Shown: piece after piece, positions 38,460 to 47,735 of the stretch
How positions within the stretch are numbered: the first letter of the stretch is position 1
Layout of the letters: every line of letters begins with the position of its first letter
Assembly: GCF_046530675.1 (NCBI RefSeq)
Contig: NZ_CP172558.1
Span: 1,116,001-1,180,000, forward strand
From: Chitinibacter sp046530675
GTDB lineage: Bacteria > Pseudomonadota > Gammaproteobacteria > Burkholderiales > Chitinibacteraceae
Length of the DNA: 64,000 nucleotides
Direction of reading: 5' to 3'
Program-made: the position numbers and the translations under genes
The notes under the pieces: generated by a model
Databases searched by the model: none
The model's input: only the letters and a program-made list of their open reading frames with translations
What the model was told of the DNA's origin: nothing

Positions 38460-39150
38460 TGGTATGTTGATCCTCGGAGCTACGAGTTCTTGGTTTTATG
38501 CGGCTACGCCGCGATGTTTTGATGCGCGTTCCGCCGCGCAGACGGGTAGGGGGGCTTTGCTTCTCCAAAGCCCCCTACACCCCAAAGGAGCCCCCCGCCT
38601 GCGGCCCTCCGGGCTGCCCTCAGTCGGTCGCGAGCCAAACGATAAAACTGTTTGTCTCACTCCACTCCCTCGGCGATGGGCGACAGGGGATTAAAGCCCC
38701 AGACCACAGAGCGCGAACTAAATTGGCATGGGGTATATCAATCAAAGCAGGAATCAAATTGCCCTTCAGGGCAACACCATGGCATGTATATGCCGAAATG
38801 GTTGGGCTGCGCAGATTCCCCTGCATCGGCGCCGAGTGAGGCATGCCGTAGCTTGGCAACTTGTTGCCTTAGCGAAGGCTGTGCCCTTGGGGTAAACAGG
38901 CGGGGCGGGGTTTCGGTTGCGCCTGTTTTGTTAAGCGCAACCGCCGCCTCGACAGTCCGCAGCGAGGCGTGACGGAGCTTGGCAGCTTGCTGCCCTAGCG
39001 AAGGCCGTGGCCTTAGGCTAACAATCCCGCGTAGCGGGACGCGGATGCCGCGGCGCATAGCCGCCAATCCGTGGTGGATGAACGTTGCAGGCAAAGAAAA
39101 ACCGCCATGGTTGGCGGTTTTGGGGTTTGATGCATGTGGTGTAATGCCTG
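38460..39150. repeat. Non-coding GC-rich repeat region (hairpin plus 126-bp-spaced direct repeat)
   Basis: I see no credible gene in this stretch. A strong hairpin lies at 38546-38578 (GTAGGGGGGCTTTG with CAAAGCCCCCTAC, loop CTTCTC). Two imperfect direct repeats about 65 bases long begin near 38840 and 38966 (offset 126), sharing AGCTTGGCA, CTTG, TAGCGAAGGC and CTAACA-like blocks. CCGCCATGG/CCATGGTTGGCGG near 39101-39118 forms a further stem. The region is much richer in G and C than the orphan gene that follows. It looks like a decayed or non-autonomous insertion, but no transposase, terminal repeat or target duplication is evident. Confidence 0.5.
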
Positions 39151-39156
39151 CGGCGA

Positions 39157-39927
39157 TTACGCACTACAGCGCTTGCTGTGAACGGAGATTGCTTTGGTTG
39201 ATAGCCAAATTTCTACATAACCTATTGGTTTTTTTATGTCGGCTTCCGTAAGGGGAATGAGATTTAATTTTAGTTCGTATCCTTCATTACAAGCATGATT
39301 TTCAAAGTTGTTTTTAATTTGCTGGGCAAGTAGTTTGTCTTTTTCGCTGAAGTATCTTATGTCACCATTAGTCAATCCCTTGGGTATTGGATGATCTTGA
39401 TAAGGATACTGAATATCACCCTCAGCTAAAGTGTCTGCAATAGAGGATAATATTTCCTTGGGGAAATCTGTTTCGTAGAAAATTTTTGTGCTTGGGTCTT
39501 TCAAAATTCTTGCTGCTTTTTTTGCGTCTGCCCATAGTTGTTGATCTTCAGAAATTTTGCTTAATCCTTCGAAGATGTTGTAGGTTATTTCTTCGGGAAA
39601 TGTTACAAGCATTATTTGCTGTAATTGCTTGCTCTTTTCTCCTTTCCCAAAAATATCTTTTTTATGCTCTGTCATAAATTTTGCGACATCTAGCATCCAG
39701 ACTTGCTTTGCTTTTTTTTCTTCAAGTACACGAGTTTCTTCCGCATTAATTTTGCTTAGTTGAAGCTCTTTATCCTTATCAATTGATGCAATGTATATCT
39801 GAGCAGCGCTTACACCAATGGCCGCTATCGATGCTATACCAGTGACGATGACCGAAAAATTCTCCTTAATGAAGGATGGCTTTTTATTTTGGGTTCTGGA
39901 TATAAATTTTCTTTGTATGGATTTCAT
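39157..39927 (-). CDS. Orphan membrane-anchored protein of unknown function
   Basis: I do not recognise this 256-residue protein. It has a basic N-terminus (MKSIQRKFISRTQNKK), one membrane helix (VIVTGIASIAAIGVSAAQIY), a charged coiled coil (about 50-75) and a soluble, mostly helical Lys/Glu-rich domain. A late segment (FENHACNEGYELKLNLIPL) has the only internal Cys apart from one near the end. Base composition is clearly AT-rich compared with polA and the acyltransferase gene, and codon use differs, which suggests transfer. It starts 40 bases behind polA in the same direction with no terminator between, so it could be read from the polA message. Its last codons run into the repeat region. 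Confidence 0.65.
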   Translation of the reverse strand: MKSIQRKFISRTQNKKPSFIKENFSVIVTGIASIAAIGVSAAQIYIASIDKDKELQLSKINAEETRVLEEKKAKQVWMLDVAKFMTEHKKDIFGKGEKSKQLQQIMLVTFPEEITYNIFEGLSKISEDQQLWADAKKAARILKDPSTKIFYETDFPKEILSSIADTLAEGDIQYPYQDHPIPKGLTNGDIRYFSEKDKLLAQQIKNNFENHACNEGYELKLNLIPLTEADIKKPIGYVEIWLSTKAISVHSKRCSA

Positions 39928-39967
39928 TTTTTATTTATAAGAGAGTTAGTTAGGCGTTGAGGAGAGG

Positions 39968-42751
39968 TCAATGCGCCTCTTCCCAATTCTCCCCAACCCC
40001 CACTTCCGCCAGCAATGGCACTTTCAATTCAGCCACGCCCGCCATGATGATTGGTAATTGCGATGTTACTACGGTCAGCTCATCGTCAGGTACTTCTAAG
40101 ATCAACTCATCATGCACCTGCAACAGCAGTCGACTGCTCAATTTTTCAGCAATCAGCCAGTTATTCACCGCCACCATCGCCAATTTAATCAAATCCGCCG
40201 CCGTGCCTTGCATCGGCGCGTTGATTGCCGCACGTTCAGCCCCTGCACGCTGCGCGCCGTTGGATGATTTGATCGCCGGTAGCCACAGGCGGCGCCCGAA
40301 CACGGTTTCCACAAAACCGGCTTCTTTCGCTGCGGCGCGGGTGACTTCCATGTATTCGGCGACGCCGGGGAAGCGGTTGAAATAGCGTTCGATAAAGGTT
40401 TTCGCCGCTTCGCGGGTGATTTCGAGCTGGGCGGCGAGGCCGAATACGCCCATGCCGTAGATCAGGCCGAAGTTGATGCTTTTGGCGTAGCGGCGCTGCT
40501 CGCTGGTGACTTCATCGAGCGCGATGCCGAAGACTTCGGCGGCGGTCGCTTTGTGAATGTCGAGACCCTGCTCGAAGGCGCGGATCAGCGCGGCGTCGCC
40601 AGAGAGATGCGCCATGATGCGCAGCTCGATTTGTGAATAATCGGCCGAAACGATTTTGCTACCGGCTGGCGAAATAAACGCTTCGCGGATTTTGCGACCC
40701 TCGGCGGTGCGTACCGGGATGTTTTGCAGGTTCGGGTCGGTCGAGCTCAGTCGTCCGGTGACGGCGACGGTCTGGTTGAAATTGGTGTGCACGCGACCGG
40801 TATTCGGGTTGATCATCAGCGGCAGCTTGTCGGTGTACGTCGATTTCAATTTCGACAGACTGCGGTGTTCAAGCAGCACTTTGGGCAGCGGGTAATCTTT
40901 GGCGAGTTCGCTCAATACTTCTTCGTCGGTCGATGGTGCGCCTTTTGGCGTTTTTTTGATCACCGGCAGTTTGAGTTTGTCGAAGAAAATTTCGCCGAGC
41001 TGTTTGGGCGAGCCGAGGTTAAACGGCTGACCGGCGAGCTCGTATGCTTGCTGCTCCAGCTCGATCAGCCGCAGGCCGATTTCGTGGCTTTGACGGTTGA
41101 GTTTGTTGGCATCGACCAGAAAGCCGTTGCGCTCCATCACGTACAGCACGTCGCGCGACGGCATTTCGATTTCGCGATAAACGTAATACAGGCCGGGCTG
41201 TGCCGTTAAACGCGGCAACAGGGTATTAGCCAGACGGCCAGTAATATCGGCGTCTTCAGCCGCATACTTAGTAGCGGTATCGAGATCAACTTCGGCAAAG
41301 CCGATCTGTTTAGCGCCTTTGCCGCAGATGTCTTCGTATTTGATCGTCGTTTCGCCCAGCTCGCGCAGCGCTTGATCGTCCATATTGTGTTTTTCGTGGC
41401 TGGCGAGCACATAGCTCATCAGCAGCGTGTCGTCGGCGATCCCGGCCAGATTGATGCCGAGATTGGCCATCACATGTTGATCGTATTTCAGATTCTGGCC
41501 GACTTTTTTGTGCTCGTTTGATTCCAGCCACGGCTTGAGCTTGGCCAGCGTTTCGTTAAACGGTAACTGCTCAGGGGTGTCCGCGCCGTGGTGCGCCAGC
41601 GGCAGATAGGCCGCTTCGCCGCCTTGCACCGAGAACGACATGCCAACGAGCCGCGCCTGCATCGAGTCGAGGCTGTCGGTTTCGGTGTCGAACGCCGTCA
41701 TTGGTGCTGCGTTGATTTTGGCTAGCCATTTGTCCAGTAGTTCGGGCGTGTTGATACAGTCATAACGGCGCGCCAGCGGCGCAGCGGGGATTGTGGTAAT
41801 TGCTGGTTTAGGGGGTATTGCCTCAGGGGTATTGTCTGCAAACAAATCTGAAGTGATACCTGTAGCGGTATCTGCTGCTGGAGCGGCGCCGACTTTGCCC
41901 TCCATTTCGCGCAGCCAGGTGCGGAAGTTATAGCGTTTGAACAGCGCCAGCAGCGTCGCGCTGTCTTCAGTCTTGTAAGTCAGATCGGCGAGGCCATTGG
42001 GTAGCTCGGCGCTTAGGTCGACGTCGCATTTGATCGTCACCAGTTCTTTCGCTGTTGGCAGCCACGCGAGCGTATCGCGCAGATTCTGGCCAACGACACC
42101 CTTGATTTCGTCGGCTTTGGCGACGATTTGATCAAGCGAGCCGTATTCAGCCAGCCATTTGGCCGCAGTTTTCGGCCCGCATTTGGGAACGCCCGGCACG
42201 TTATCGACGGTGTCGCCGATCAGCGCCAGATAGTCGACGATCTGCTCGGGCCAGACGTTGAATTTGGCAAATACGCCGTCGCGGTCGAGCACTTCTTCGG
42301 TCATGCTGTTTTCGATTCGCGCGTGCTCGTCGACCAGCTGCGACATGTCTTTGTCGCCGGTCGACATAATGGTCGTGATGCCTTGCGCGGAGGCTTGCCG
42401 CGCCAAAGTGCCGATCACATCGTCGGCCTCGACGCCGGCTATCATCAGAATCGGAATGCCGAAGGCGGTGACGGCGGCGTGAATCGGCTCGATCTGCACG
42501 CGCAGCTCATCCGGCATCGGTGGGCGCTGCGCTTTGTATTGCGGGTAAATGTCGTCGCGAAAGGTTTTGCCTTTGGCATCGAACACGCACGCGATATAAT
42601 CGGCGTGCGTTTGCGTGCGCAATTTTTTGAGCATGTTGACAAAGCCGAACAGGGCATTGCTCGGCGTACCGTCGGGTGCGCTTAATTCGCGGATGGCGTG
42701 AAAGGCACGGTAGAGATACGATGATCCGTCGATTAAAAGCAGCGTCGCCAT
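39968..42751 (-). CDS. polA: DNA polymerase I
   Basis: This 927-residue enzyme has three parts: the 5'-3' exonuclease (about 1-290, LLIDGSSYLYRAFHA, VEADDVIGTLA), the 3'-5' proofreading domain (about 325-520, intact FDTETDSLD) and the polymerase (about 540-927, with SADYSQIELRIMAHLSGD, RRYAKSINFGLIYGMG and QVHDELILEVP). It fills gaps in repair and removes Okazaki primers. I chose the ATG at 42751 (MATLLLIDGS); the longer frame has no support. A TATAAT on the minus strand (42789-42794) is a likely -10 box. The linker between the two nuclease domains carries a copy of the dispersed palindrome. Confidence 0.96.
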   Translation of the reverse strand: MATLLLIDGSSYLYRAFHAIRELSAPDGTPSNALFGFVNMLKKLRTQTHADYIACVFDAKGKTFRDDIYPQYKAQRPPMPDELRVQIEPIHAAVTAFGIPILMIAGVEADDVIGTLARQASAQGITTIMSTGDKDMSQLVDEHARIENSMTEEVLDRDGVFAKFNVWPEQIVDYLALIGDTVDNVPGVPKCGPKTAAKWLAEYGSLDQIVAKADEIKGVVGQNLRDTLAWLPTAKELVTIKCDVDLSAELPNGLADLTYKTEDSATLLALFKRYNFRTWLREMEGKVGAAPAADTATGITSDLFADNTPEAIPPKPAITTIPAAPLARRYDCINTPELLDKWLAKINAAPMTAFDTETDSLDSMQARLVGMSFSVQGGEAAYLPLAHHGADTPEQLPFNETLAKLKPWLESNEHKKVGQNLKYDQHVMANLGINLAGIADDTLLMSYVLASHEKHNMDDQALRELGETTIKYEDICGKGAKQIGFAEVDLDTATKYAAEDADITGRLANTLLPRLTAQPGLYYVYREIEMPSRDVLYVMERNGFLVDANKLNRQSHEIGLRLIELEQQAYELAGQPFNLGSPKQLGEIFFDKLKLPVIKKTPKGAPSTDEEVLSELAKDYPLPKVLLEHRSLSKLKSTYTDKLPLMINPNTGRVHTNFNQTVAVTGRLSSTDPNLQNIPVRTAEGRKIREAFISPAGSKIVSADYSQIELRIMAHLSGDAALIRAFEQGLDIHKATAAEVFGIALDEVTSEQRRYAKSINFGLIYGMGVFGLAAQLEITREAAKTFIERYFNRFPGVAEYMEVTRAAAKEAGFVETVFGRRLWLPAIKSSNGAQRAGAERAAINAPMQGTAADLIKLAMVAVNNWLIAEKLSSRLLLQVHDELILEVPDDELTVVTSQLPIIMAGVAELKVPLLAEVGVGENWEEAH
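41813..41860. repeat. Copy of the dispersed palindrome inside the polA linker
   Basis: It starts GGGTATTGCCTCAGGGG and ends GTGATACC, 48 bases long like the copy at 61518-61565. It encodes residues about 298-313 of PolA (GITSDLFADNTPEAIP on the minus strand), between the 5' nuclease and proofreading domains. Confidence 0.5.
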
Positions 42752-42826
42752 GCGGGAGTTCTCTATACTGTGATTGGGTGTGCCGCCCATTATAAACGAG
42801 CTATTAACCTGTTAAGGGAGTGAACC

Positions 42827-43147
42827 ATGCGCCATTTACTGATTGCCCTGCTGCTGGGCTCGCTGGCGGTGCCAGCCTATGCCGAAGTGGTCGCCGACAT
42901 GCCGCCACCGATGCCGACCGAAGATACCCCCGCTGTGATCGAACAAGCACCCGAAGTTCGCATCATTGAAAAATCCGACGCTACCATCGCCGAATATCGT
43001 TTGCGTGGCAAACTGTACCAAGTCAAAGTCACGCCGAAAGTGGGCAAGCCCTATTTCCTGATCGATCCGACCGGCAAAGGCGATTTCATGCGCCGCGAGC
43101 TGGGTGAGGATATTGCTGTCCCGACCTGGGTTTTGCTGGAATTTTGA
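42827..43147 (+). CDS. DUF2782 family exported protein
   Basis: This 106-residue protein has a signal peptide (LLIALLLGSLAVPAYA, cut near residue 19), a short Pro-rich spacer and a small beta-rich domain with IAEYRLRGKLYQVKVTPKVG and PYFLIDPTGKGDF. It matches the DUF2782 family, whose genes commonly lie by polA and the homoserine kinase gene in beta- and gamma-proteobacteria. Function is unknown. AAGGGAG at 42814-42820 precedes the start. It is divergent from polA and followed after nine bases by the kinase gene. Confidence 0.85.
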   Translation: MRHLLIALLLGSLAVPAYAEVVADMPPPMPTEDTPAVIEQAPEVRIIEKSDATIAEYRLRGKLYQVKVTPKVGKPYFLIDPTGKGDFMRRELGEDIAVPTWVLLEF

Positions 43148-43156
43148 GAAAATTGA

Positions 43157-44107
43157 ATGTCTGTTTTTACTACCGTCAGCAGTGAAGATTTAATTCCGTT
43201 CCTGAAGCGTTATTCTCTCGGGCAACTCGTCGAGATCAAGGGTATAGCCGCAGGCGTCACCAATACCAACTACTTCGTTACCACGACCCATGGCAGGTAT
43301 GTGTTGACGCTGTTTGAAACACTGCGCGCCGACGAGCTGCCGTACTACGTGAATCTGATGGTGCATCTGGGTCAGCACGGCATTGCGATTGCCGCACCGA
43401 TTGCCAATCTGAATGGCGACTATGTCGACGAGCTGAACGGCAAACCCACATTATTGGTGCCTTGCCTGCCCGGAGCGGTGACCGATAGCCCAAACGCGGT
43501 GCAATGCGCTCAGGTCGGTGAAATGCTGGCGCAAATGCATCTGGCAGCCGCCAGCTACAGCGGCCAGATGGCCAACCCGCGCGGCCCGCAATGGTGGTCG
43601 GCAACGGCGCAGGATATGTACCCGTTTATGAGCGAAGCCGACGCAGCGCTGCTGCATGCCGAAGTGCAACTGCAATCGCAGCACAAATTCGATCAACTAC
43701 AGATGAATTTACCGAAGGGCGTAATCCATGCCGATCTGTTCCGCGATAATGCGCTGATGAATGGCGATCAGGTTGGCGGTTTTATCGATTTTTACTACGC
43801 CTGCAATGACATCCTGCTGTACGACCTGGCCATTACGCTGAACGACTGGTGCGTGCTGGAGAATGGCGATATTGATGCCGAACGAGCCAAAGCCATGCTG
43901 GCGGGCTATCAGTCGGTACGCCCACTGACCGCAGCAGAAATCGCCGACTGGCCGATTATGCTGCGCGCCGCTGCGCTGCGTTTCTGGGTTTCGCGCCTGC
44001 TAGATTTTCACAAACCGGCTGCGGGTGAAATGACTTTCGCCAAAGACCCAGGCCATTTCCAGCGGGTGATCGAACATCACAAAGCGCGTAACGATTTCTG
44101 GCTCTGA
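43157..44107 (+). CDS. thrB: Homoserine kinase, APH-fold type
   Basis: This 316-residue cytosolic kinase makes O-phosphohomoserine for threonine synthesis. It is of the aminoglycoside-phosphotransferase fold used by beta-proteobacteria: nucleotide loop IAAGVTNTNYFVTTTHG, catalytic loop VIHADLFRDNALM with Asp, and metal-binding GGFIDFYYACND. Length is normal. It belongs to a small rightward operon with the DUF2782 gene and perhaps the following oxidoreductase (12 bases further, with GGAG before its start). Other threonine genes are not near. Confidence 0.93.
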   Translation: MSVFTTVSSEDLIPFLKRYSLGQLVEIKGIAAGVTNTNYFVTTTHGRYVLTLFETLRADELPYYVNLMVHLGQHGIAIAAPIANLNGDYVDELNGKPTLLVPCLPGAVTDSPNAVQCAQVGEMLAQMHLAAASYSGQMANPRGPQWWSATAQDMYPFMSEADAALLHAEVQLQSQHKFDQLQMNLPKGVIHADLFRDNALMNGDQVGGFIDFYYACNDILLYDLAITLNDWCVLENGDIDAERAKAMLAGYQSVRPLTAAEIADWPIMLRAAALRFWVSRLLDFHKPAAGEMTFAKDPGHFQRVIEHHKARNDFWL

Positions 44108-44119
44108 TCGGAGTCATTA

Positions 44120-45502
44120 ATGACATTGCTAGAGCAACTTTACGCATGGCAAACCAGCCATGCGATTTTATTTGGTGCCGATACGGCATCATATTGCCTT
44201 GATCAGCGCCGCCGTTATCAAGGTCAGGCACTGGCCGTCGCGCGACCCAAAGACACCGAACAGGTGCAGCAACTGGTGCGTCTGTGTGCTGAACATGGCG
44301 TAGCGATTGTTCCGCAGGGCGGCAATACCAGTTTGTGCGGTGCAGCAACGCCGCTGTCCAGCGGGCAATCATTGATTATCTCGTTCGAGCGGATGAAGCA
44401 AATCGTCCGTGTCGATGCTGACAACAATACGATGATCGTGCAGGCCGGCGTGACGCTGGCGCAGGTGCAGCAAGCCGCGCTGGCGGCGAACCGGCTGTTT
44501 CCGGCCAACTGGGCCGCTGCAGCAAGTTGCCAGATTGGCGGCGCGCTGGCAACCAATGCGGGCGGCGTCAATGTGCTGCGCTACGGCAATATGCGCGAGC
44601 TGACCTTGGGGCTCGAAGTCGTTCTCGCCAGCGGCGAAGTCTGGGATGGCTTGCGCGGCTTGCGCAAGGACAATACCGGCTACGATCTGAAGCAATTGTT
44701 TGTCGGCTCGGAAGGCACACTGGGGCTGATTACCCAGGCGGTGCTGCGGCTTTATCCATTGCCGACCGCACACGCCACAGCGCTGGTCGCGGTGGAAAAC
44801 CCGGCGGCGGCGATTGATTTGCTGCGTGGCTTGCAGGCCGAGGTGGGAGATCGGATCACGTCATTCGAGCTGATTTCTGCGCCTTGTCTGGATCTGCTGA
44901 AAAAACACTTCCCGCGGCTGGCGCAGCCATTTGACTCAATCCCGGCCTGGTGTGTGCTGATCGAGCTGTCTGATGGTGGCGAAACCGCCGCGCTGATCGA
45001 CAGGCTGGCCGAATATCTGTTTGCCCACGGTTGTATCGATGCCTATGTCGCGCAAAGCGCCAGCGAAGCAGCCGATTTCTGGTTGTTGCGCGAATCAATT
45101 CCTGACGCGCAACGTGTTGAAGGTGTCAGCATTAAGCACGACATTAGTTTGCCGATTGGCGTGATTCCTGACTTTCTGCGAGTATGCGGTGCCGAGTTGA
45201 TCGCTCACTTTAGCGGGGCAAACATTGTGGCCTTTGGTCATCTGGGCGATGGTAATCTGCATTACAACCTGTTTCTGGCTGATCAAACCGCGGGTGTTTA
45301 CATGCAAGAGCACGCAGTGAACGAGATTGTTTATCGCCATGTTGCTGCACTCAACGGCAGCATCAGTGCCGAGCATGGTATCGGCCAGCTCAAACGCGAA
45401 TCATTGCAGCAGGCGCGCCCGGCGCTCGAGTTGGCGATGATGCGGCAGATCAAGGCTGCGCTCGATCCACTGGGCATTTTTAATCCGGGCAAGGTGCTGT
45501 AG
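44120..45502 (+). CDS. FAD-linked D-2-hydroxyacid dehydrogenase (GlcD/D2HGDH type)
   Basis: This 460-residue protein has the FAD-binding PCMH domain (QGGNTSLCGAATPL, about 70-85; GGALATNAGGVNVLRYGN; FVGSEGTLGLITQAVLRLYP) and the FAD-oxidase C domain (FGHLGDGNLHYNLFL, SAEHGIGQLKRESL). The family oxidises D-lactate, D-2-hydroxyglutarate or glycolate and passes electrons to quinone or ETF. Without iron-sulfur partners (glcE, glcF) next to it, D-2-hydroxyglutarate or a related acid is more likely than glycolate. Translation is probably linked to thrB. The exact substrate is open. Confidence 0.88.
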   Translation: MTLLEQLYAWQTSHAILFGADTASYCLDQRRRYQGQALAVARPKDTEQVQQLVRLCAEHGVAIVPQGGNTSLCGAATPLSSGQSLIISFERMKQIVRVDADNNTMIVQAGVTLAQVQQAALAANRLFPANWAAAASCQIGGALATNAGGVNVLRYGNMRELTLGLEVVLASGEVWDGLRGLRKDNTGYDLKQLFVGSEGTLGLITQAVLRLYPLPTAHATALVAVENPAAAIDLLRGLQAEVGDRITSFELISAPCLDLLKKHFPRLAQPFDSIPAWCVLIELSDGGETAALIDRLAEYLFAHGCIDAYVAQSASEAADFWLLRESIPDAQRVEGVSIKHDISLPIGVIPDFLRVCGAELIAHFSGANIVAFGHLGDGNLHYNLFLADQTAGVYMQEHAVNEIVYRHVAALNGSISAEHGIGQLKRESLQQARPALELAMMRQIKAALDPLGIFNPGKVL

Positions 45503-45548
45503 ATTTTAAGCGCGCCAGTTTTTCGATCAATCCACTTGAAGGCATGAA

Positions 45549-47735
45549 ATGACGCAGTCGGACGCGAGTAGCAGCAAGCATGAATTTGAATGGCATATTC
45601 CGGAAAGTCAGGCGCATTTTGATCCCTTGCTGGATTGTCTGGTTGAGCTGACGCGTTTACATGGCGAGCCGTGGACTGCACAGGCGCTGGCCGCGGGCTT
45701 GCCGCTGGTTGAAAACCGGCTGACGCCCTCGCTATTGCCGCGTGCGGCAGCCCGTGCCGGCCTTTCATCGCGAGTGCTGCGTCAAAGTCTGAATCAACTT
45801 CCGGAACGGCTCTTTCCAACGATCATTTTGCTGCATGATCAGCGCGCTTGCGTGCTGCTCGAAAAGCTCGCCGATGGCCGGTTTCGCGTCCGCTTACCCG
45901 AAACCGGCGAGGCGGTTGAGACTTTCACCGAAGCCGAGCTGACGGCACAATATGCCGGCATTGCGATCATCGTCCGTCCGCGTTTCCGCTTTGATTTGCG
46001 CACGCCAGAAATGGGGCAGATTCGCGAGCGGCATTGGTTCTGGGGTGCGATGTATGACAACTGGCGTATTTACCGCGATGCACTGATTGCCGCTTTGCTG
46101 ATCAATGTCTTTGCGCTGGCGATGCCGCTATTTTCGATGAATGTTTATGATCGGGTCGTTCCCAATCATGCGATTGAAACCTTATGGGTGCTGGCGCTTG
46201 GAGCTGTGCTGGTGCTGGGTTTTGATTTTGTTCTGCGTACTGCACGCGGCTACATCCTTGATGTCGCGTCCAAGCGGATCGATATTTCGCTGTCGGCCTT
46301 GATTATGGAGCGGGTGCTGGGCGTGAAAATGAGCGCCAAGCCCGCTGCGGTCGGCTCGTTTACCGCCAATTTGCGGGCTTTTGAATCGGTTCGTGATTTT
46401 ATTGCTTCGGCGTCGATCACGACGCTGGTGGATTTGCCCTTTGTTTTCATTTTCTTTCTGGTGCTGATCTGGATTTCACCGTGGCTGGTGTTGCCACCGC
46501 TGATCGGTGCGTTATTGATTGTCGGTTTTTCGTGGCTGGCACAGGCCAAGATGAACCAGATGGTCGAGTTGACGCAGCGCGCCGCAGCGCAACGGAATGC
46601 CACGCTGGTTGAAAGCATGGTGGGTCTGGAAACGATCAAAATCATGGGTGCCGAGGGGGAAATGCAGCGCCGCTACGAACGTGCAACGCGCTTTCTGGCA
46701 CAAATTGGTGGCCGGCTTAAATTGCTCTCGACGACGACGGTGAATTTTGCTCAAGCGATTGCCCAGCTGGTTTCGATTGTGATTGTGATTGTCGGCGTGT
46801 ATCTGCTTGTCGACGGGCAGATCACGATGGGGGGGATTATTGCTGCCTCGATGCTGGCGGGGCGCGCAATGGCGCCGCTGGGTCAGGTCGCAGGTTTGCT
46901 GATGCAATACCAGAATGCCAAAACAGCACTCGGCGCGGTGGAAAGCCATATGCAAATGCCGATCGAGCGCCCGGCCAATAGCTCGTTTTTGCATCGCGAT
47001 GCTTTCCGCGGTGAAATCGAATTTCGCAATGTGACTTTCAAATACCCGGATCGTGATGATTTTGCGCTGAAAAATGTCAGCTTCAAAATGAAGGCGGGTG
47101 AAAGGGTTGGCGTGATTGGCCGCGTCGGTTCGGGAAAAACGACGATAGAAAAACTGATTTTGGGACTGTATCAGCCGGAAGAGGGCGCGGTGCTTATCGA
47201 TGGGATCGATACCCGCCAGATTGATCCGGCTGAGCTGCGTCGTGCCATTGGTTTTGTTCCGCAAGACCCGCTGCTGTTTTTCGGTACGCTCAAGCAGAAT
47301 ATTACATTGGGTAATGCTTCGGCTGATGATGCACAGGTGCTCGCCGCCGCCGAGCTGGCCGGGATTGCCGAATTTGTAAATGCCAATCCGCGTGGTTTTG
47401 ATATGCCGATCGGCGAGCGCGGAGAATCCTTATCGGGTGGTCAGCGGCAAGCGGTATCGATTGCCAGAGCGGTATTGAATGATCCGCCGATGCTGATTCT
47501 GGATGAACCGAGCAGCGCGATGGATCATCAGAGTGAAGATCGTTTGAAATCGCATTTACGTCATTATCTGGTTGGCAAATCGATGTTGTTGGTGACGCAT
47601 CGAACTTCCTTGCTCGAATTGGTCGATAGGCTGATTGTGATCGATCAGGGACAGGTCATGGCTGACGGGGCGAAAGCACAAGTCGTCGAGGCCTTGCAAC
47701 AAGGCCGGATTCCCAAAGCAGGAGGGGCGGCATAA
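45549..47735 (+). CDS. lapB: Type I secretion ABC transporter, LapB type
   Basis: This 728-residue inner-membrane exporter has a C39-like N-terminal domain (about 1-150) that lacks the peptidase catalytic residues, hence a substrate-binding rather than cutting domain. Membrane helices span about 160-450. The ATPase has Walker A GRVGSGKTT, signature LSGGQRQAVSIARAVL and Walker B MLILDEPSS. It should export the giant adhesin encoded at 49907 together with the adaptor that follows and an outer-membrane TolC-type pore that is not in the window. GAAGG precedes the start. Its stop shares one base with the next start, so the genes form one operon. Confidence 0.92.
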   Translation: MTQSDASSSKHEFEWHIPESQAHFDPLLDCLVELTRLHGEPWTAQALAAGLPLVENRLTPSLLPRAAARAGLSSRVLRQSLNQLPERLFPTIILLHDQRACVLLEKLADGRFRVRLPETGEAVETFTEAELTAQYAGIAIIVRPRFRFDLRTPEMGQIRERHWFWGAMYDNWRIYRDALIAALLINVFALAMPLFSMNVYDRVVPNHAIETLWVLALGAVLVLGFDFVLRTARGYILDVASKRIDISLSALIMERVLGVKMSAKPAAVGSFTANLRAFESVRDFIASASITTLVDLPFVFIFFLVLIWISPWLVLPPLIGALLIVGFSWLAQAKMNQMVELTQRAAAQRNATLVESMVGLETIKIMGAEGEMQRRYERATRFLAQIGGRLKLLSTTTVNFAQAIAQLVSIVIVIVGVYLLVDGQITMGGIIAASMLAGRAMAPLGQVAGLLMQYQNAKTALGAVESHMQMPIERPANSSFLHRDAFRGEIEFRNVTFKYPDRDDFALKNVSFKMKAGERVGVIGRVGSGKTTIEKLILGLYQPEEGAVLIDGIDTRQIDPAELRRAIGFVPQDPLLFFGTLKQNITLGNASADDAQVLAAAELAGIAEFVNANPRGFDMPIGERGESLSGGQRQAVSIARAVLNDPPMLILDEPSSAMDHQSEDRLKSHLRHYLVGKSMLLVTHRTSLLELVDRLIVIDQGQVMADGAKAQVVEALQQGRIPKAGGAA

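Noticed and set aside
38416..38694. Open frame of 92 codons in the GC-rich repeat block
   Set aside because: It runs across the hairpin, has no Shine-Dalgarno and gives an Arg/Pro-rich translation typical of non-coding GC-rich repeats.
43230..43284. GGGTAT...AATACC in the thrB start region, resembling the dispersed palindrome
   Set aside because: It encodes the conserved kinase loop KGIAAGVTNTNYF and is explained by protein conservation.
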